DNA of 64,000 nt from Glandiceps talaboti (lineage: Eukaryota; Hemichordata; Enteropneusta; Spengelidae): contig NC_135551.1 of the NCBI RefSeq assembly GCF_964340395.1, positions 14,591,003-14,655,002 of the forward strand, given 5' to 3'. The position numbers and the translations under genes were made by a program. The stretch's first letter is position 1; every line of letters begins with the position of its first letter. Shown here piece by piece: positions 23,229 through 34,837 of this stretch. The notes beneath the pieces are model-generated. The model did not search any database. It was given only the letters and a program-made list of their open reading frames with translations, and had not been told where the DNA came from.

Positions 23229-24000
23229 AGGGGCGTGTGAGCACTGGTACGTATATGTCTGAGGGTTGTGAGAGTATGTATGTTCAGAAGTTATATACGC
23301 TACATTCAATCAGTAATTAGTGAAAGTCATACCACCTCCAGACACACATTTAAACACAAACGTGACCTGCCTCTTGTTTTAACTATACAAGTATAAATGC
23401 CAGATTGAAAGCAACAAGCGTGAACAAATATGAAAAGTTTTCTAGACCCTGTCACATGCAGATTGAATTATGGGTTACTTTCTAGTACAGTCAAAGTATG
23501 CATTGTTCGTTATACATTGTGTACATAGGGTCTATTACATGACTTTAAGCAAACATATTTCACTGTAGGGACAATAAAAAGTTAAATTCCTAAAATGAGG
23601 GTGAATATTTACATTGAGAAGAGCCAAGTGTTCATCACAATATCTATAGCTTGAGTCAGAGATAAACTGTTTCACTTACTAAACCCGGCCTCGATAGCAA
23701 CATGTCTCTGCATTTCATTTGATAGTGTTAAGATAAACGTCTACCAACATCATTAGGCAAGAGTCGTGGAAAACAGCGTTCTATATTGAAACCTTGGTCG
23801 ATGTTCTCAGCAGGCACGTACTATGCAACACTGTACGGTAAATACAAATGTATTGTCCCAGGAAACTGCTGCATACATAATGGTTAGAGGCTATTGTGTG
23901 AATAGTGGAACTTGAGGTCACTCATGTATACCTTTAACCTCATTATTCAAATTCTTTGTATGACATTTCTCATTCTTCGTTTACGCAAACAAACCTATAA

Positions 24001-26195
24001 GGGGTGGACCATTTGGAAGATTTCGGGAAAAAAAAGATGCCAAGTGGATTTACTTGAAAAAAAATCCGGATATGAGTGGGTGATGAAAAAAAAAGATGGA
24101 CCACTGCTGCTAGAAAAAAAATATCTTGGCAGGGAAATGATGCACAGGATCGAGTATACTGTTCAACCTGCTAGTACCTCTCCAACCAGGACACTTGTCA
24201 AATCATGACAAACAGTTTCAAACACATGTCAGGGACCAGTCAGTTTCGTTAGCCTGTGGTACATATATATATTTGTTCTTTTCTCTGTTTCTTTCATAAA
24301 TGGTTTAAATATTACTTCATGTAAGGGTTCAAACATAACTATACATAAAATTATACATATAATACATATATTACCTAGCTACCACACTAGTTACAGAACA
24401 TGCCATGTAAGTGTTTGGCTGTTTCACAATCAGTGCTTCACCTATCTTGCACTTTGGGGCAAAAGTGAACTTGAAGGTTTTGTAATGGTAATCTTCATAC
24501 TATTGGATAGTTTATAAAAGAACTTAATCTAAATTGTTCTCGTCTCTTCTGTATGAATTTGTCAGAATGGATGATATACTTCCTATTTCAGACAATACAC
24601 ATCGACACCACAACTCAAATTCAAGTTTCTATTGTACACTAGGTATGACCTCCTAAAGTGCTCTCACACATCAGTAACGTTACTATGCATGCAATATCAA
24701 GGCCCCTATACCAATGTTACAGGCCCACTTTTATAACATGGAAAACTTATTTAAAAAGGTTATATTTACTTTAGCTTTTTGATGCTTGGCAATATATATC
24801 TCAGAGGCTATGAATAACCTAAAAATTGCCTAAATAGAAACAAAAAACTACAGATTTGGCAGGGGGGCCCCTTGGACTCCATCACCCCAGAGGCCACTCA
24901 TTCGTTAAACCATCAATAAGATTCACAGAAATTGGTAAAAAAAACTTGAAAAGCTTCTAGGGGAGACCCCCTAGAACCCACCTCCGACATAAGAGGTAGA
25001 CATGTTCCAGTTTGTAATCAAAGTTCTTTCCTCCACCTCTTACTGTCAAGATGCTATGGAACTTTATTTAAAAAATGTTTCAACCTTATGTAGTTGCTTT
25101 TTACATGTTAGAGCTGTCTTGTAAAGCTTGCAAATTATTGTCTGAAAGTGTCCGTGAATAGCCTAAACATTGCCTTTAGAAGTAAAAACTTTCCCTGGCT
25201 TCTAGGGGGAGACCCCCTAGGACCCCCCCCGTAAGAGGTAGACATGTCCAAGCCTCAAATCAAAGTAGTTCTTCCCTCCACCTCTTACTGTCAAGATGCT
25301 ATGAAACTTTATTTCAAAAATGTTTCAATCATGTGTAGTTGCTTTTTACAATTGTTAGAGCTGTCTTGTAAAGCTTGCAAATTATTGTCTGAAAGTGTCT
25401 GTTAATAGCCTGAAAATTGGCTTTCAGAGTAAAAATCCTCCAGGGCTTCTAGGGGAACACCCCCTAGAACCCCCCCCCCTTTCCTCCACCTCTTACTGTC
25501 AAGATGCTATGAAACTTTATTTAAAAAATGTCTCAATCTTATGTAGTTTACATGTTAGAGCTGTCTTGTAAAGCTTGCAAATTATTGTCTGAAAGTGTCT
25601 GTGAATAGCCTAAACATTGCCTTTAGAAGTAAAAACCTCAAGGCTTCTAGGGGTCCCTAGAACCCCCCCCATTCACACACACACACTCACACAAGAGGTA
25701 GACATATCCCAGTTTCAAAGCTCTTCCCTCTACAGCTTACTGTCAGATGCTTTGAAACTTTATTCACAGGGGTCAGTGACTTTTTGTTGACCCAATGGAA
25801 AAAAAACACTGACGCCCCCAAGCGGGAGAAACTGACCGGTCTATCTGAATGTCTGAGCTCACTGTCAATTATGTTTATTTAATTGAAAATCAAACATGTA
25901 TGAAATATGTAGTAAATATGTAGTTTTCTAAATAAAATCTGTGTGTGATAGAACAGCATCTTTTTACTCTCTGTATTACCCTGTGCGAAAACCAAACAGA
26001 AAATTGTGGCAACAAATGTAGGTGTTCAACATTGACGTAAAAAAAATCCGGATATCTCAAAGAAGCAAAGAAAAAAAAGTTGCCAGCATAGGCGAAGGAG
26101 AAAAAAAAAATTCTCAGGCAAGCAGGTGGAAAGAAAAATGACTCTCCACCAATCTTCCTAGCCCCCCCCCCCCAGGATATCGAATGGTCTACCCC
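24001..26195. mobile_element. 2.2 kb terminal-inverted-repeat element with internal satellite
   Basis: The left end GGGGTGGACCATTTGG and the right end (reverse complement GGGGTAGACCATTCGA) form an imperfect inverted repeat, flanked on both sides by TAA, a possible 3-base target duplication. The matching upstream region of gene D lacks it: there the flanks join directly and have the same length as the restored site. No transposase frame is visible, so it is non-autonomous. It carries runs of C, A-rich blocks near both ends and four tandem units in the middle. A TAA/TTA target would fit a PIF/Harbinger-type element; a Tc1-type TA target is an alternative. Confidence 0.65.
24952..25770. repeat. 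Tandem units of about 245 bases inside the element
   Basis: Units begin at about 24952, 25197, 25444 and 25641 with GGCTTCTAGGGG and share CTCTTACTGTCAAGATGCTATG and CTTGTAAAGCTTGCAAATTA blocks. The third is shortened to about 197 bases and the fourth is partial. A degenerate copy may precede them near 24800. Each unit starts with a hairpin (CTAGGGGG, AGA, CCCCCTAG). Confidence 0.8.
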
Positions 26196-26215
26196 TAAAG
26201 GACTGGAAGTACCCG

Positions 26216-26228
26216 TAGTGAGGAAATA
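26216..26228 (+). promoter_or_regulatory. Shared receptor promoter motif, gene C
   Basis: TAGTGAGGAAATA, 80 bases before the ATG and only 20 bases after the inserted element. The TATA-like part that follows in gene D (TATAAATA) reads TACAAATG here. Confidence 0.5.
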
Positions 26229-26308
26229 CAAATGGACGTCAATGGTACTGTGGACTGATTGCTGATACTGAACCATGTTCATTCCGTAACAGGTAGTGTG
26301 TAATCACC

Positions 26309-28285
26309 ATGTACAACTTTCTGTTGTTGGCGAATTGCGTTTGCATCACATATATGACGGGTTGTTGTAGATCACAGGACTCAGGACTGTCATTCGTTGC
26401 TGAGCCTACTGATCAAAGCCTGACATTTCGCTATGGTAGTACCGCCCAAATAAACATCATTTTGGTATGTACAGTAGAGAACCTTCAACCGAATCAGACG
26501 GTGGCGTGGTACAAGAATACTATTCTTATAAGTTACGGAGCAAATGCCATTCAAGTTGATGGTTTGACTGACAATCGTTATTCAGTTAATGAGTCAACAT
26601 CAGGACAGCAATTTGCATTCCATCTTTACATTGGTGCCGATGCACTCCATGCTGATTTTGACAGTGGTCAGTATTTCTGTGCTGTCGTAACAACACCTAT
26701 GTATTATATCATAATACAGTCGAATGTTGCAATCATACTCAACCACTATGATGTAAATCCCCAATGTGTGATTGGTTTTCACGGACCAAACAACTACAAT
26801 GTTGTCGAAGGTGAAGAGGTTCTATTGACCTGTATGGTAGACAAAGCAATCACACCAGCGAATTGGTTACAATTCCTAAAGGTAGGAGAAGAAACACAAC
26901 CCCTCGAACCGACAAGTACGGGAATAACAGGAGATACCAACCGTGGTTTTATTCAGTATTCGTGGCTAGCAACCAAAAGTGAATCGCCCATCAAATTTAC
27001 CTGCACATGGTTCGATCAATCATTGTCATTAAACAAATCTTGTGAACTCGGACCATTCAATGTTCAATATAAGCCAAGTATACAAATCACGTCTTCTTCT
27101 CAAACCGTCTCAGAGGAAGATACTCTCATCACTTTCACATGTGATACAGAAGCAAACCCAGCGGTAGAGAAGTACGAATGGACTTTACCAGATATTCCTA
27201 GATTTACATTAGAGAGTGGTAATATTCAACTTTCTAATGAAAACAAATCACTATCAATGACAGGATTTATGATGGAATTCGAAGATAATGGTGAATATAT
27301 TGTCACTTGTAATGCTACTAATACTATTGGAATGACTACTGCTTCAATGATACTGTATGTAAATATCAGTTTTCCCATCATTTTAACTACAGTGACCACG
27401 ACCAAACCTACTACTAGTGGCGAGAGGATGAGCAAGGATATCCCTCTTATTATTGGAAGTGCCGCTGGTATTTTTGGTTTTATCATCGTTCTAATAGTTG
27501 TTTCCGTCGTGGTAGTATGTATTCTGAAATCTCGAAGGAAATCACAAAAGAATGAAACATCGGATGAATTTATCTCAAAAGACAATGTCTGTTACGAGAG
27601 TTGTGATAACAGAGAAGAGATATCACCATATTCAAGTTCATCTAATGCTGTATATGATAACGTCAATGATGTTGACCAATCTGCTAGCAGCAATGAATAC
27701 GACTCTGTTGAAATCACAGTACATGCTAAACTTGCTTTCAAAAAAGCTGGTAAAACTACAGCAATTCACAATGGAAAGGCAAGACCACGTCACGATACAA
27801 GAACCATGGAGGGTGTCCCAAATGATCTTCCAGGTATCGAACTGAAAGATATTACAAAGCCTGCGATTGCCGAGAAACCAAATGTTTGTAAAACCACAGC
27901 TAATAAGATGACCACTTCTATCGATGGACAGCTGTCATCGACTTCGACACATGAAGAGAGGGGCAGTAAGAACTATGCAGAAACACCTGACAATATAAGT
28001 GAAATGTACACACAGGTAGACATGTCCAAGAAGAAACGTAAAACAGACAATAGAACCTCTACAAATTGCAATGCTGACGAAACGACAGACATGAGCGAAC
28101 AACACAATGATATCGCCGCCGATGAAGACAATGAGGTTGAAAAGAACTCACGAATGAATAACGTGGAAGGACTGACCTACGCTGAACTCGATTTATCGTC
28201 AACAGAACCTAATATGAACAATAAGAAACGAAGCGTAACCATTGACAACAACGAGGAGAGCACATATGCAGAAGTCAGAATCTGA
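26309..28285 (+). CDS. Ig receptor C, three Ig domains, ITIM-bearing tail
   Basis: A 658-residue type I receptor in one frame. Signal peptide about 1-22; Ig1 about 26-145; Ig2 about 150-252; Ig3 about 255-352 (with a two-residue insertion, MMEFEDNG, against MEDNG elsewhere); a short Thr-rich stalk; membrane segment about 379-404; tail to 658. Tyrosine motifs: VYDNV, NEYDSVEI, EMYTQV followed by KKKRK, LTYAEL (Y624, canonical ITIM) and STYAEV (Y653, canonical ITIM with Ser at -2), five residues from the end. Inhibitory SH2-phosphatase recruitment is the family expectation. Nearest relative is D; the stalk is about 24 residues shorter, a deletion relative to D. Confidence 0.88.
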   Translation: MYNFLLLANCVCITYMTGCCRSQDSGLSFVAEPTDQSLTFRYGSTAQINIILVCTVENLQPNQTVAWYKNTILISYGANAIQVDGLTDNRYSVNESTSGQQFAFHLYIGADALHADFDSGQYFCAVVTTPMYYIIIQSNVAIILNHYDVNPQCVIGFHGPNNYNVVEGEEVLLTCMVDKAITPANWLQFLKVGEETQPLEPTSTGITGDTNRGFIQYSWLATKSESPIKFTCTWFDQSLSLNKSCELGPFNVQYKPSIQITSSSQTVSEEDTLITFTCDTEANPAVEKYEWTLPDIPRFTLESGNIQLSNENKSLSMTGFMMEFEDNGEYIVTCNATNTIGMTTASMILYVNISFPIILTTVTTTKPTTSGERMSKDIPLIIGSAAGIFGFIIVLIVVSVVVVCILKSRRKSQKNETSDEFISKDNVCYESCDNREEISPYSSSSNAVYDNVNDVDQSASSNEYDSVEITVHAKLAFKKAGKTTAIHNGKARPRHDTRTMEGVPNDLPGIELKDITKPAIAEKPNVCKTTANKMTTSIDGQLSSTSTHEERGSKNYAETPDNISEMYTQVDMSKKKRKTDNRTSTNCNADETTDMSEQHNDIAADEDNEVEKNSRMNNVEGLTYAELDLSSTEPNMNNKKRSVTIDNNEESTYAEVRI

Positions 28286-29111
28286 ATTTAAAGGAAAATC
28301 TTCAGTTTAGATAAAAAGAAAAAAGTGCATCATCTACTACAAAACGTACTTGTACAACATACGTTGTGTTCGTGGTGTCTATGTTCAACCAGTATAGTAA
28401 CCATGTTTACCAATAGAAAAAACAAACGGACTACTGTTTCACTTTATCTTAAGACAAAAGGTATGGTAAAGACAAGAGAAATAACACTAGCAAGAAGTAC
28501 ACAGAATCGGTGAAGAAATACAGACATACATTAATCTATAGAATTACAACTGTGTGTGTCATGTCTCGAAAATTAAAGTTACATTTTTTAATAAACAACC
28601 GAATGTGCATTTATCGTTACACATAATATGAATAACCAGGATATTGACGACTTTAAGTATATACTATAAACTGGTCACCGAGTTCAAGGTATAAAATGTA
28701 TATACATCATAAACAATGATGTTTAAGTGTTTCATAGAAATTAACTTTTTATTGCATAGCTCGATTTGATGAACAACTTGCTGTAGTTTATATATGACAG
28801 TATTCGTGGATAATATAACATTTTATTGCATGATTCGATTTAATGAACATTCTGTACAATTACTGCATGTTATATCACAGTAATCACGGATAATATAATA
28901 TTATTATTTGTATATGAAGAAAATCCAACAGAATGATATAATCTACTATTAATTTCATACAATATTATAACAGAATAGGATTAACCTCACTTTATGTAAA
29001 TTTAAAGCGATTCATAGTGTGTCCTCTAAGGAATATTCATGTTGTAAGAAAAATATATAGCATTAGTTTGGGATTTGTTTTACTAAAAGTAAAGAAGGTA
29101 TAGATATAGAA
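28286..29111. other. 3' flank of receptor C
   Basis: Similar to 33977-34700 after gene D (TTCAGTTTAGATAAAAAG, CAAAACGT). No gene seen; a 62-codon frame near 28325 is not conserved in the D copy. Confidence 0.55.
28590..28595 (+). terminator. Possible polyadenylation signal, receptor C
   Basis: AATAAA about 300 bases after the stop. Confidence 0.4.
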
Positions 29112-29670
29112 GATAGCAACCTCTATGGATGGACAAATCTCATCTTTCACAGGACAAGAGAGCAGGGTTAATGGTAAAAACTATGCAGAGGCTCCTGCTA
29201 ATACAAGTAATGTGTACGAGCAGGTGGACGTGAAAAGAAAGGTAAAAGTGGTCGTAGAATCTCGACAAGTTCAAACGCGGAAGAAACAAGAATCGGATCA
29301 CGAGTTAAACAACTTTAAGTCTTAGAGCAAAATGAATAAATAAAATCACTATGTCTGAATCAGAGGTCTTGCCAAAAAACGATAAAAGTGGTATTTTCGC
29401 ATCTATTAGGTGGACTTGTCAAAGAAGAAACGTAAAACACACGATACGACGTCTGAAAGCTGAGGATATGACAGAAATGAGTAAATACCACAATGGAGAC
29501 GTCAGTCTAGTGAAGAAGAACCACCGAGGGAGTGAGTAAGGGAGCAATGACTGACCTACGTTGAACTCATCTCATTGTAAACAACACCAAATCTGAACAA
29601 TAAGAAACGAAACATGCATATTTACTGACAAGAACGGGGAAGGCACAGTAAGGAACTAACATTGTGTTTT
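29112..29670 (+). pseudogene. Relic of a receptor B tail
   Basis: A duplicate of the end of gene B (21111-21660) without its Ig domains. It begins with a readable tail segment including NVYEQV, then carries a frameshift where B has SKKKRK, and later a decayed TYVEL copy near 29556. It marks the start of a duplicated block that continues through gene D. Confidence 0.75.
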
Positions 29671-30175
29671 CTAATTAAAATCTTTGAACAAAAAAGTATT
29701 CAAAGAGACGTACGTACAGGTGCAACTGTATTGTGATGATTGTTCATGCCAGCTATCGATATTAACTGTCGGGGTGGAAATTTGATCTAAATCAAGAACG
29801 TGGTTCGGACTGTCAACATCATTGTAGTGGTGATGTGATTTAACATGATGATAATTATATCAACGGATCTGATACCGGAGGATCTGAAATAAAGATTTTA
29901 ATATATGGAGAAAAATTGTCACACAATATGTGCTGAAGACAGAATTTGTTGTTCCCATGACCAGACAGTTAAATCAACTTGCAGATCGTGACGTCATAAA
30001 AAGAACTCTTTAGACCCCTTTCATTGAGAGTTGTTAAAGATATTTTATGGCTATGGGTGCAGTGAAAGACGTTAAATGACAAAGGAGGCAGACAGATTTG
30101 GTTTCGTGCGTGTTAAGATGTTATTGTTTACCTGTAGGTTTTAGTAGCTCAGTCTCATGGAGATTATGAAAAGCT

Positions 30176-30189
30176 AGGTTCAAAGGTCA
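30176..30189 (+). promoter_or_regulatory. AGGTCA-like repeat, after the B relic
   Basis: AGGTTCAAAGGTCA, aligned with the copy after gene B. Confidence 0.25.
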
Positions 30190-30790
30190 GTAATGGTAAA
30201 GGTAACCTACAAATAGCATGTCGAGTCTGAAAGAAATAAAGTACTGTACTATGAACACACCTCTCGTCTGGTATTGATGGCGCTTGTCATGTTGCCGGCG
30301 ACAAAGTATTGCTTCATTTAAAGTGTCACAAGCTGAGTATATAAATTTTTACTCGGGGGTGGAAATATTTACAATAAAAACAAATTCCAGTATAATGTCA
30401 ATGTCAGTGCATGCGATCTACATTGCAATTGTTTTTTAGCATTGTTAAAACAATTACGTTGATTGCACTTTAGGGATTTCCTCAATATTTTGTGATACGC
30501 AAGATAAATTACATCATTGGTTCGTTTATGGATTATATCTTAATACCATGTCTGAGTTCAGTTAAATGCAAGTGATGGCTAAGTATATGCTTCAGTAAGT
30601 AGAATACTGTGAGTACTTTTCAAATATGCAGCAACAACTAATATGTATGAACACAGCTTGTGCCCCTTTAAATTGCATTTAACTTGAACTGATACAATTT
30701 TCAAGGGTTTACATTCACTCATATCGTCAAGCTCATTCGTCATTTTCTAAATATGACTTGAAGTACCCATTTCGTTAGGTAGGTGGGTGT

Positions 30791-30998
30791 GATTGTTTGT
30801 TTGTTTGTTCGTTTGTGTGCATGTATCTATGCATGCATGCATGCATGCATGCATGTATGTATGTATGTATGTAGGTATGTACGTACGTACGTACGTACGT
30901 ACGTACGTACGTATGTATGTATGTAGGTATGTATGTATGTATGTATGTATGTAGGTATGTATGTATGTATGTATGGTGGATGGATGCATGGATGGATG
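30791..30998. repeat. (GTTT)/(CATG)/(ATGT)/(ACGT)n compound microsatellite
   Basis: Compound tetranucleotide array at the same place as 22999-23228 in the duplicated block, but with CATG and ACGT units not seen there. Confidence 0.95.
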
Positions 30999-31833
30999 CT
31001 TGCATGTACAGAGGGGCGTGCTGTACGTATATGTCTAGGGGCTGTGAGAGTAAGTTATATACGCTAATTCAATCAGTAATTGGTCAAAGTCATACCGCCT
31101 CCAGACACACATGCAAACATGTGCATGACCTACCGTTTGTTTCAATATACAAGTAAATTGTACAAATGCCAGATTGAAAGCGGCAAGAGTGAAACAAAAA
31201 TATGAAAAGTTTTCTAGACTACCTGTGACATGTAGTTTGATATTATGAAGTTTTCTAGTACAGTCAAACTCTGGATTGTTCGTTACACATTTTGTATATT
31301 GGGTCTATTACATGACTTTGCCCAAACAAAGTTCACTTTAGGAACCATAAACAAGTTGAATCCCTAAAATAGAATTATGGGGTGAATATTTGAAATATTC
31401 AAATTTCTTCAATGACAAGCTTCTGAAGTTGCATCGAGGAGAGCCAAGTGCTCATCACAATATCTGTGGCCGGCATCAGAGGTAAACCGTTTCACTTATA
31501 GCCTCAATAGCAACATGTTTCTGTATTTCTCGCCGATAGTGTTAAGATAAACGTCTATCAACATCCTTAGTCTAGCGTTGAAAACGGTGTTTTCTCTATA
31601 TTGAATCCTTGGCCGACTTCCTCAGCAGGCCTGTCTATGCAACACTTCATGGTTAACACAAATATATTGTCCCAAGAAACTGGAGCATACATATTATGGT
31701 TAGAGGCTATTGTGTGAATAGTAGAACTTGAGGTCACTCATTTTATACCTTTAACCTCATTATTCAAATTCTTTGTATGATATTTCCCAATCCTCGTTTG
31801 CACAAACAAGTACACTAGACTACAAAGTACCCG

Positions 31834-31852
31834 TATTGAGGAAATATAAATA
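31834..31852 (+). promoter_or_regulatory. Shared promoter motif plus TATA box, gene D
   Basis: TATTGAGGAAATA (31834-31846) overlaps TATAAATA (31845-31852), 93 bases before the ATG. This is the cleanest version in the cluster. Confidence 0.6.
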
Positions 31853-31939
31853 GGCGTCACGAGTACCACTGTGTATGGAATGAAGCTGATTGCTGATATT
31901 GAACCATAATCATTCCGAAACAGCCAGTGTGTAATCACT

Positions 31940-33976
31940 ATGTATAAGTTTCTGTTGTTGGCGAATTTCCTTTGCATCACACTCATGACAGGGTGTTGCG
32001 TATCACAGGACTCGGAACAGCCATTCTATGCTGAGCCTACTAATCAAAGCCTGGCATTTGAATATAATAGCACCAACCAAATAACCATCACTTTGTTATG
32101 TACAGCGGAGAATATTCGTCAATCGAATCATACAGTGGTATGGTACAAGAACGGTATTCTTATAAGTAATGAAGCAAACGCCCTTCAAGTTGAAGGTTTG
32201 ACTGACAATCGTTATTCAGTTATTAACTCAACATCAGGTCAGCAATTTACAGCCAATCTTCATATTGAAGCCGATGCTTTTCATGTTGAATTTGACAGTG
32301 GACAGTATTTCTGTGCTGTCGTAACAACACCGGAATATTCTATCATAGTGCAGTCGAATGTCGCAAACATACTCAATTATGTAAATCCCCAATGTCTAAT
32401 TGGTTTTCACGGACCAAACAACTTCAATGTTATCGAAGGTGAAGTGGTTTTATTGACCTGTGATGTAGACAAGGCAACCGAACAAAGGGATTCGCTACAA
32501 TTCGTAAAGGTTGGAGAAGAAACACGACCCCTAGTACCGACAACTACGGGAGTAACAGGAGATACTAACCGTGATTTTATCCAGTATTCTTGGCTAGCAA
32601 CCAAAAGTGAATCGCCCATCAAATTTACCTGCACATGGTTCGATCAATCATTGTCATTACACAAATCTTGTCAACTCGGACCATTCAACGTTCAATATAA
32701 GCCAAGTATACAAATCATGTCTTCTTCTCAAACCGTCTCAGAGGAAAATACTCTCATCACTTTCACATGTGATACAGAAGCAAACCCAGCGGTGGAGAAG
32801 TACGAATGGACTTTACCAGATATTCCTAGATTTACACTAGAGAGTGGCAATATTCAACTTTCTAATGAAAACGAGTCACTATCAATGACGGGATTTTTGA
32901 TGGAAGATAATGGTGAATATACAGTCACTTGTAACGCTGCTAATGCTATTGGAACGTCTACTGCTTCAATTATCCTATATGTAAATATAAGTATTCCTGT
33001 TATTTCAACTACAGTGATCATGCAAACGGACAAGGAAGAACATACACTGTTTACAAAGCTATTCCAGACTAAGGAAGCTAGTGAAATGTCTACATCAAAT
33101 AACACGACCAACTCTCCAGCCAGTGGCGAGAGGATGAGCAAGGATGTCCCTCTTATTATTGGAAGTGCCGCTGGTGCTTTCGGTTTCATCATCGTTCTAA
33201 TAGTTGTCTCCGTCGTGGTAGTATGTGTCTTGAAATCTCGAAGGAAATCACAAAAGAATGAAACACAGGATGAGTTTATCTCAAGAGAGAATGACTGTTA
33301 TGAGAGTTGTGATAATAACAGAGAAGAGATATCATCCAATGCTGCATATGGTAACGTTGATGATGTTGACCAAGCTGTTAGCAGCAATGGATATGACTCT
33401 GTTGAAATCACACTACATGCTAAACTTGCTTTGAAAAAAACTGGTAAAACTACAGCAATTCATAATAGAAAGGAAAGACCACATGACAATACAACCATTG
33501 AGGATGTCCCAAATGATCTTCCAGGTATCGAACTGAAAGACTTTACAAAGCCTGCGATTGCCGAGAAACCAAACGTTTTTAAAACCACAGCTAATAAGAT
33601 GACCACTTCTACTGATGGACGGCTGTCATCGACTTCGACACATGGAGAAAGGAGCAGTAAGAACTATGTAGAATCACCTGACAATATAAGTGAAATGTAC
33701 ACAGAGGTAGACATGTCCAAGAAGAAACGCAAAACAGAAAATAGAACCTCTACAAACTGTAACGCTGACGGAACGACAGACATGAGCGAACAACACAATG
33801 AGATCGACGCCGATGTAGACAATGAGGTTGAAAAGAACTCACGAATGAATAACGTGGAAGGACTGACCTATGCTGAACTCGATTTATCGTCAACAAAACC
33901 TAATATGAACAATAAGAAACGAATTATGAACATTGACCACAACGAGGAGAGCACATATGCAGAAGTCAGAATCTGA
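31940..33976 (+). CDS. Ig receptor D, three Ig domains, ITIM-bearing tail
   Basis: A 678-residue type I receptor in one frame. Signal peptide about 1-22, Ig1 about 26-145, Ig2 about 150-252, Ig3 about 254-350, stalk about 351-402, membrane segment about 404-429, tail to 678. Tail motifs: NGYDSVEI, EMYTEV with KKKRK, LTYAEL (Y644) and STYAEV (Y673), as in C. The stalk contains a DKEEHTLFTKLFQTKEAS segment that is also present in the ITAM receptors E, F and G but missing from C. That makes D the link between the two tail types. Expected to be an inhibitory cell-surface receptor of immune cells by motif; ligand unknown. Confidence 0.88.
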   Translation: MYKFLLLANFLCITLMTGCCVSQDSEQPFYAEPTNQSLAFEYNSTNQITITLLCTAENIRQSNHTVVWYKNGILISNEANALQVEGLTDNRYSVINSTSGQQFTANLHIEADAFHVEFDSGQYFCAVVTTPEYSIIVQSNVANILNYVNPQCLIGFHGPNNFNVIEGEVVLLTCDVDKATEQRDSLQFVKVGEETRPLVPTTTGVTGDTNRDFIQYSWLATKSESPIKFTCTWFDQSLSLHKSCQLGPFNVQYKPSIQIMSSSQTVSEENTLITFTCDTEANPAVEKYEWTLPDIPRFTLESGNIQLSNENESLSMTGFLMEDNGEYTVTCNAANAIGTSTASIILYVNISIPVISTTVIMQTDKEEHTLFTKLFQTKEASEMSTSNNTTNSPASGERMSKDVPLIIGSAAGAFGFIIVLIVVSVVVVCVLKSRRKSQKNETQDEFISRENDCYESCDNNREEISSNAAYGNVDDVDQAVSSNGYDSVEITLHAKLALKKTGKTTAIHNRKERPHDNTTIEDVPNDLPGIELKDFTKPAIAEKPNVFKTTANKMTTSTDGRLSSTSTHGERSSKNYVESPDNISEMYTEVDMSKKKRKTENRTSTNCNADGTTDMSEQHNEIDADVDNEVEKNSRMNNVEGLTYAELDLSSTKPNMNNKKRIMNIDHNEESTYAEVRI

Positions 33977-34831
33977 ATGTAAAGGAAAACCTTCAGTTTA
34001 GATAAAAAGAAAAAGTGCATCATCTAGTACAAAACGTGTTTATACAGCAAATGTTGTGTTCGTGGTGTCTATGTTTACCCAGTACAGTAACTATATTTAT
34101 GAATAGAAAAAACAAATGGACTACTGTTTTCACTTCATCTTAGTTAAAATGCATGATGAAGACAAGTAAAATAACACTAGCAAGGAGAACAAAGAATCGT
34201 TGCAGAAATACAGACTTGCATTAGCCTATATTATTACAACATGTGTCATACCTCAAAATTATATTTATATTAAACAGAATATTTCACATCTATCGTTACG
34301 CATAATATAAATAACCAGAATATTATATTGACGACTTTAAGTAAGTGCTATTAACTGGTCACCGTGTTAAATGTATTATTATCTAAACACCATACAGGAT
34401 GTTTAGGTGTATTATAGAAATAAACATTATATTGCACAATTTGATCTGATGAACAACTTGTACAATTGTTGTAATTTATATCAGAGTTTTCATGGATAAT
34501 ATACCAATCTTATTTGTATATAAAAGGAAAAATGTTGCCAAATAAAATGATTTTATTACTAAGTTCAGATAATAGTATAGCAGTATAGGATTAACCACAC
34601 TTTATGTAAATTTACTTAGACATATTCATGTATTAAGAAAAAGATGTAGCATTAATTTGGGATTTGTTATACTAAAACGTAAAGAATCGAATGTATAGAT
34701 ATAATTGTACTGTGATTTTTTTTCTGGCTATGGATATTCTTAGGGATGTTAATTTCATGTAAATTACAAACAATGTTTGACTGTCACTTCTAGTTCTGTT
34801 GTGGTGATATTTGTATAGACAGAAAATACGA

Positions 34832-34837
34832 AATAAA
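34832..34837 (+). terminator. Polyadenylation signal, receptor D
   Basis: AATAAA in context ACGAAATAAATG, about 0.86 kb after the stop and before the shared cassette. Confidence 0.45.

Larger units (their letters stand above)
21661..24000. other. Spacer between B and the inserted element
   Basis: Contains the 3' cassette and a long ATGT array. Its sequence up to 24000 matches 29680-31800 upstream of gene D, showing a segmental duplication. No gene seen. Confidence 0.6.
29671..31833. other. Spacer before gene D
   Basis: Duplicate of 21661-24000 without the 2.2 kb element. It holds an AATAAA near 29889, the 3' cassette and the compound microsatellite. No gene seen. Confidence 0.6.

Noticed and set aside
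24952-25770. Regularly spaced repeats that could suggest a CRISPR array
   Set aside because: Units are about 245 bases, the 'spacers' are homologous to each other, and the genome is animal; this is a satellite.
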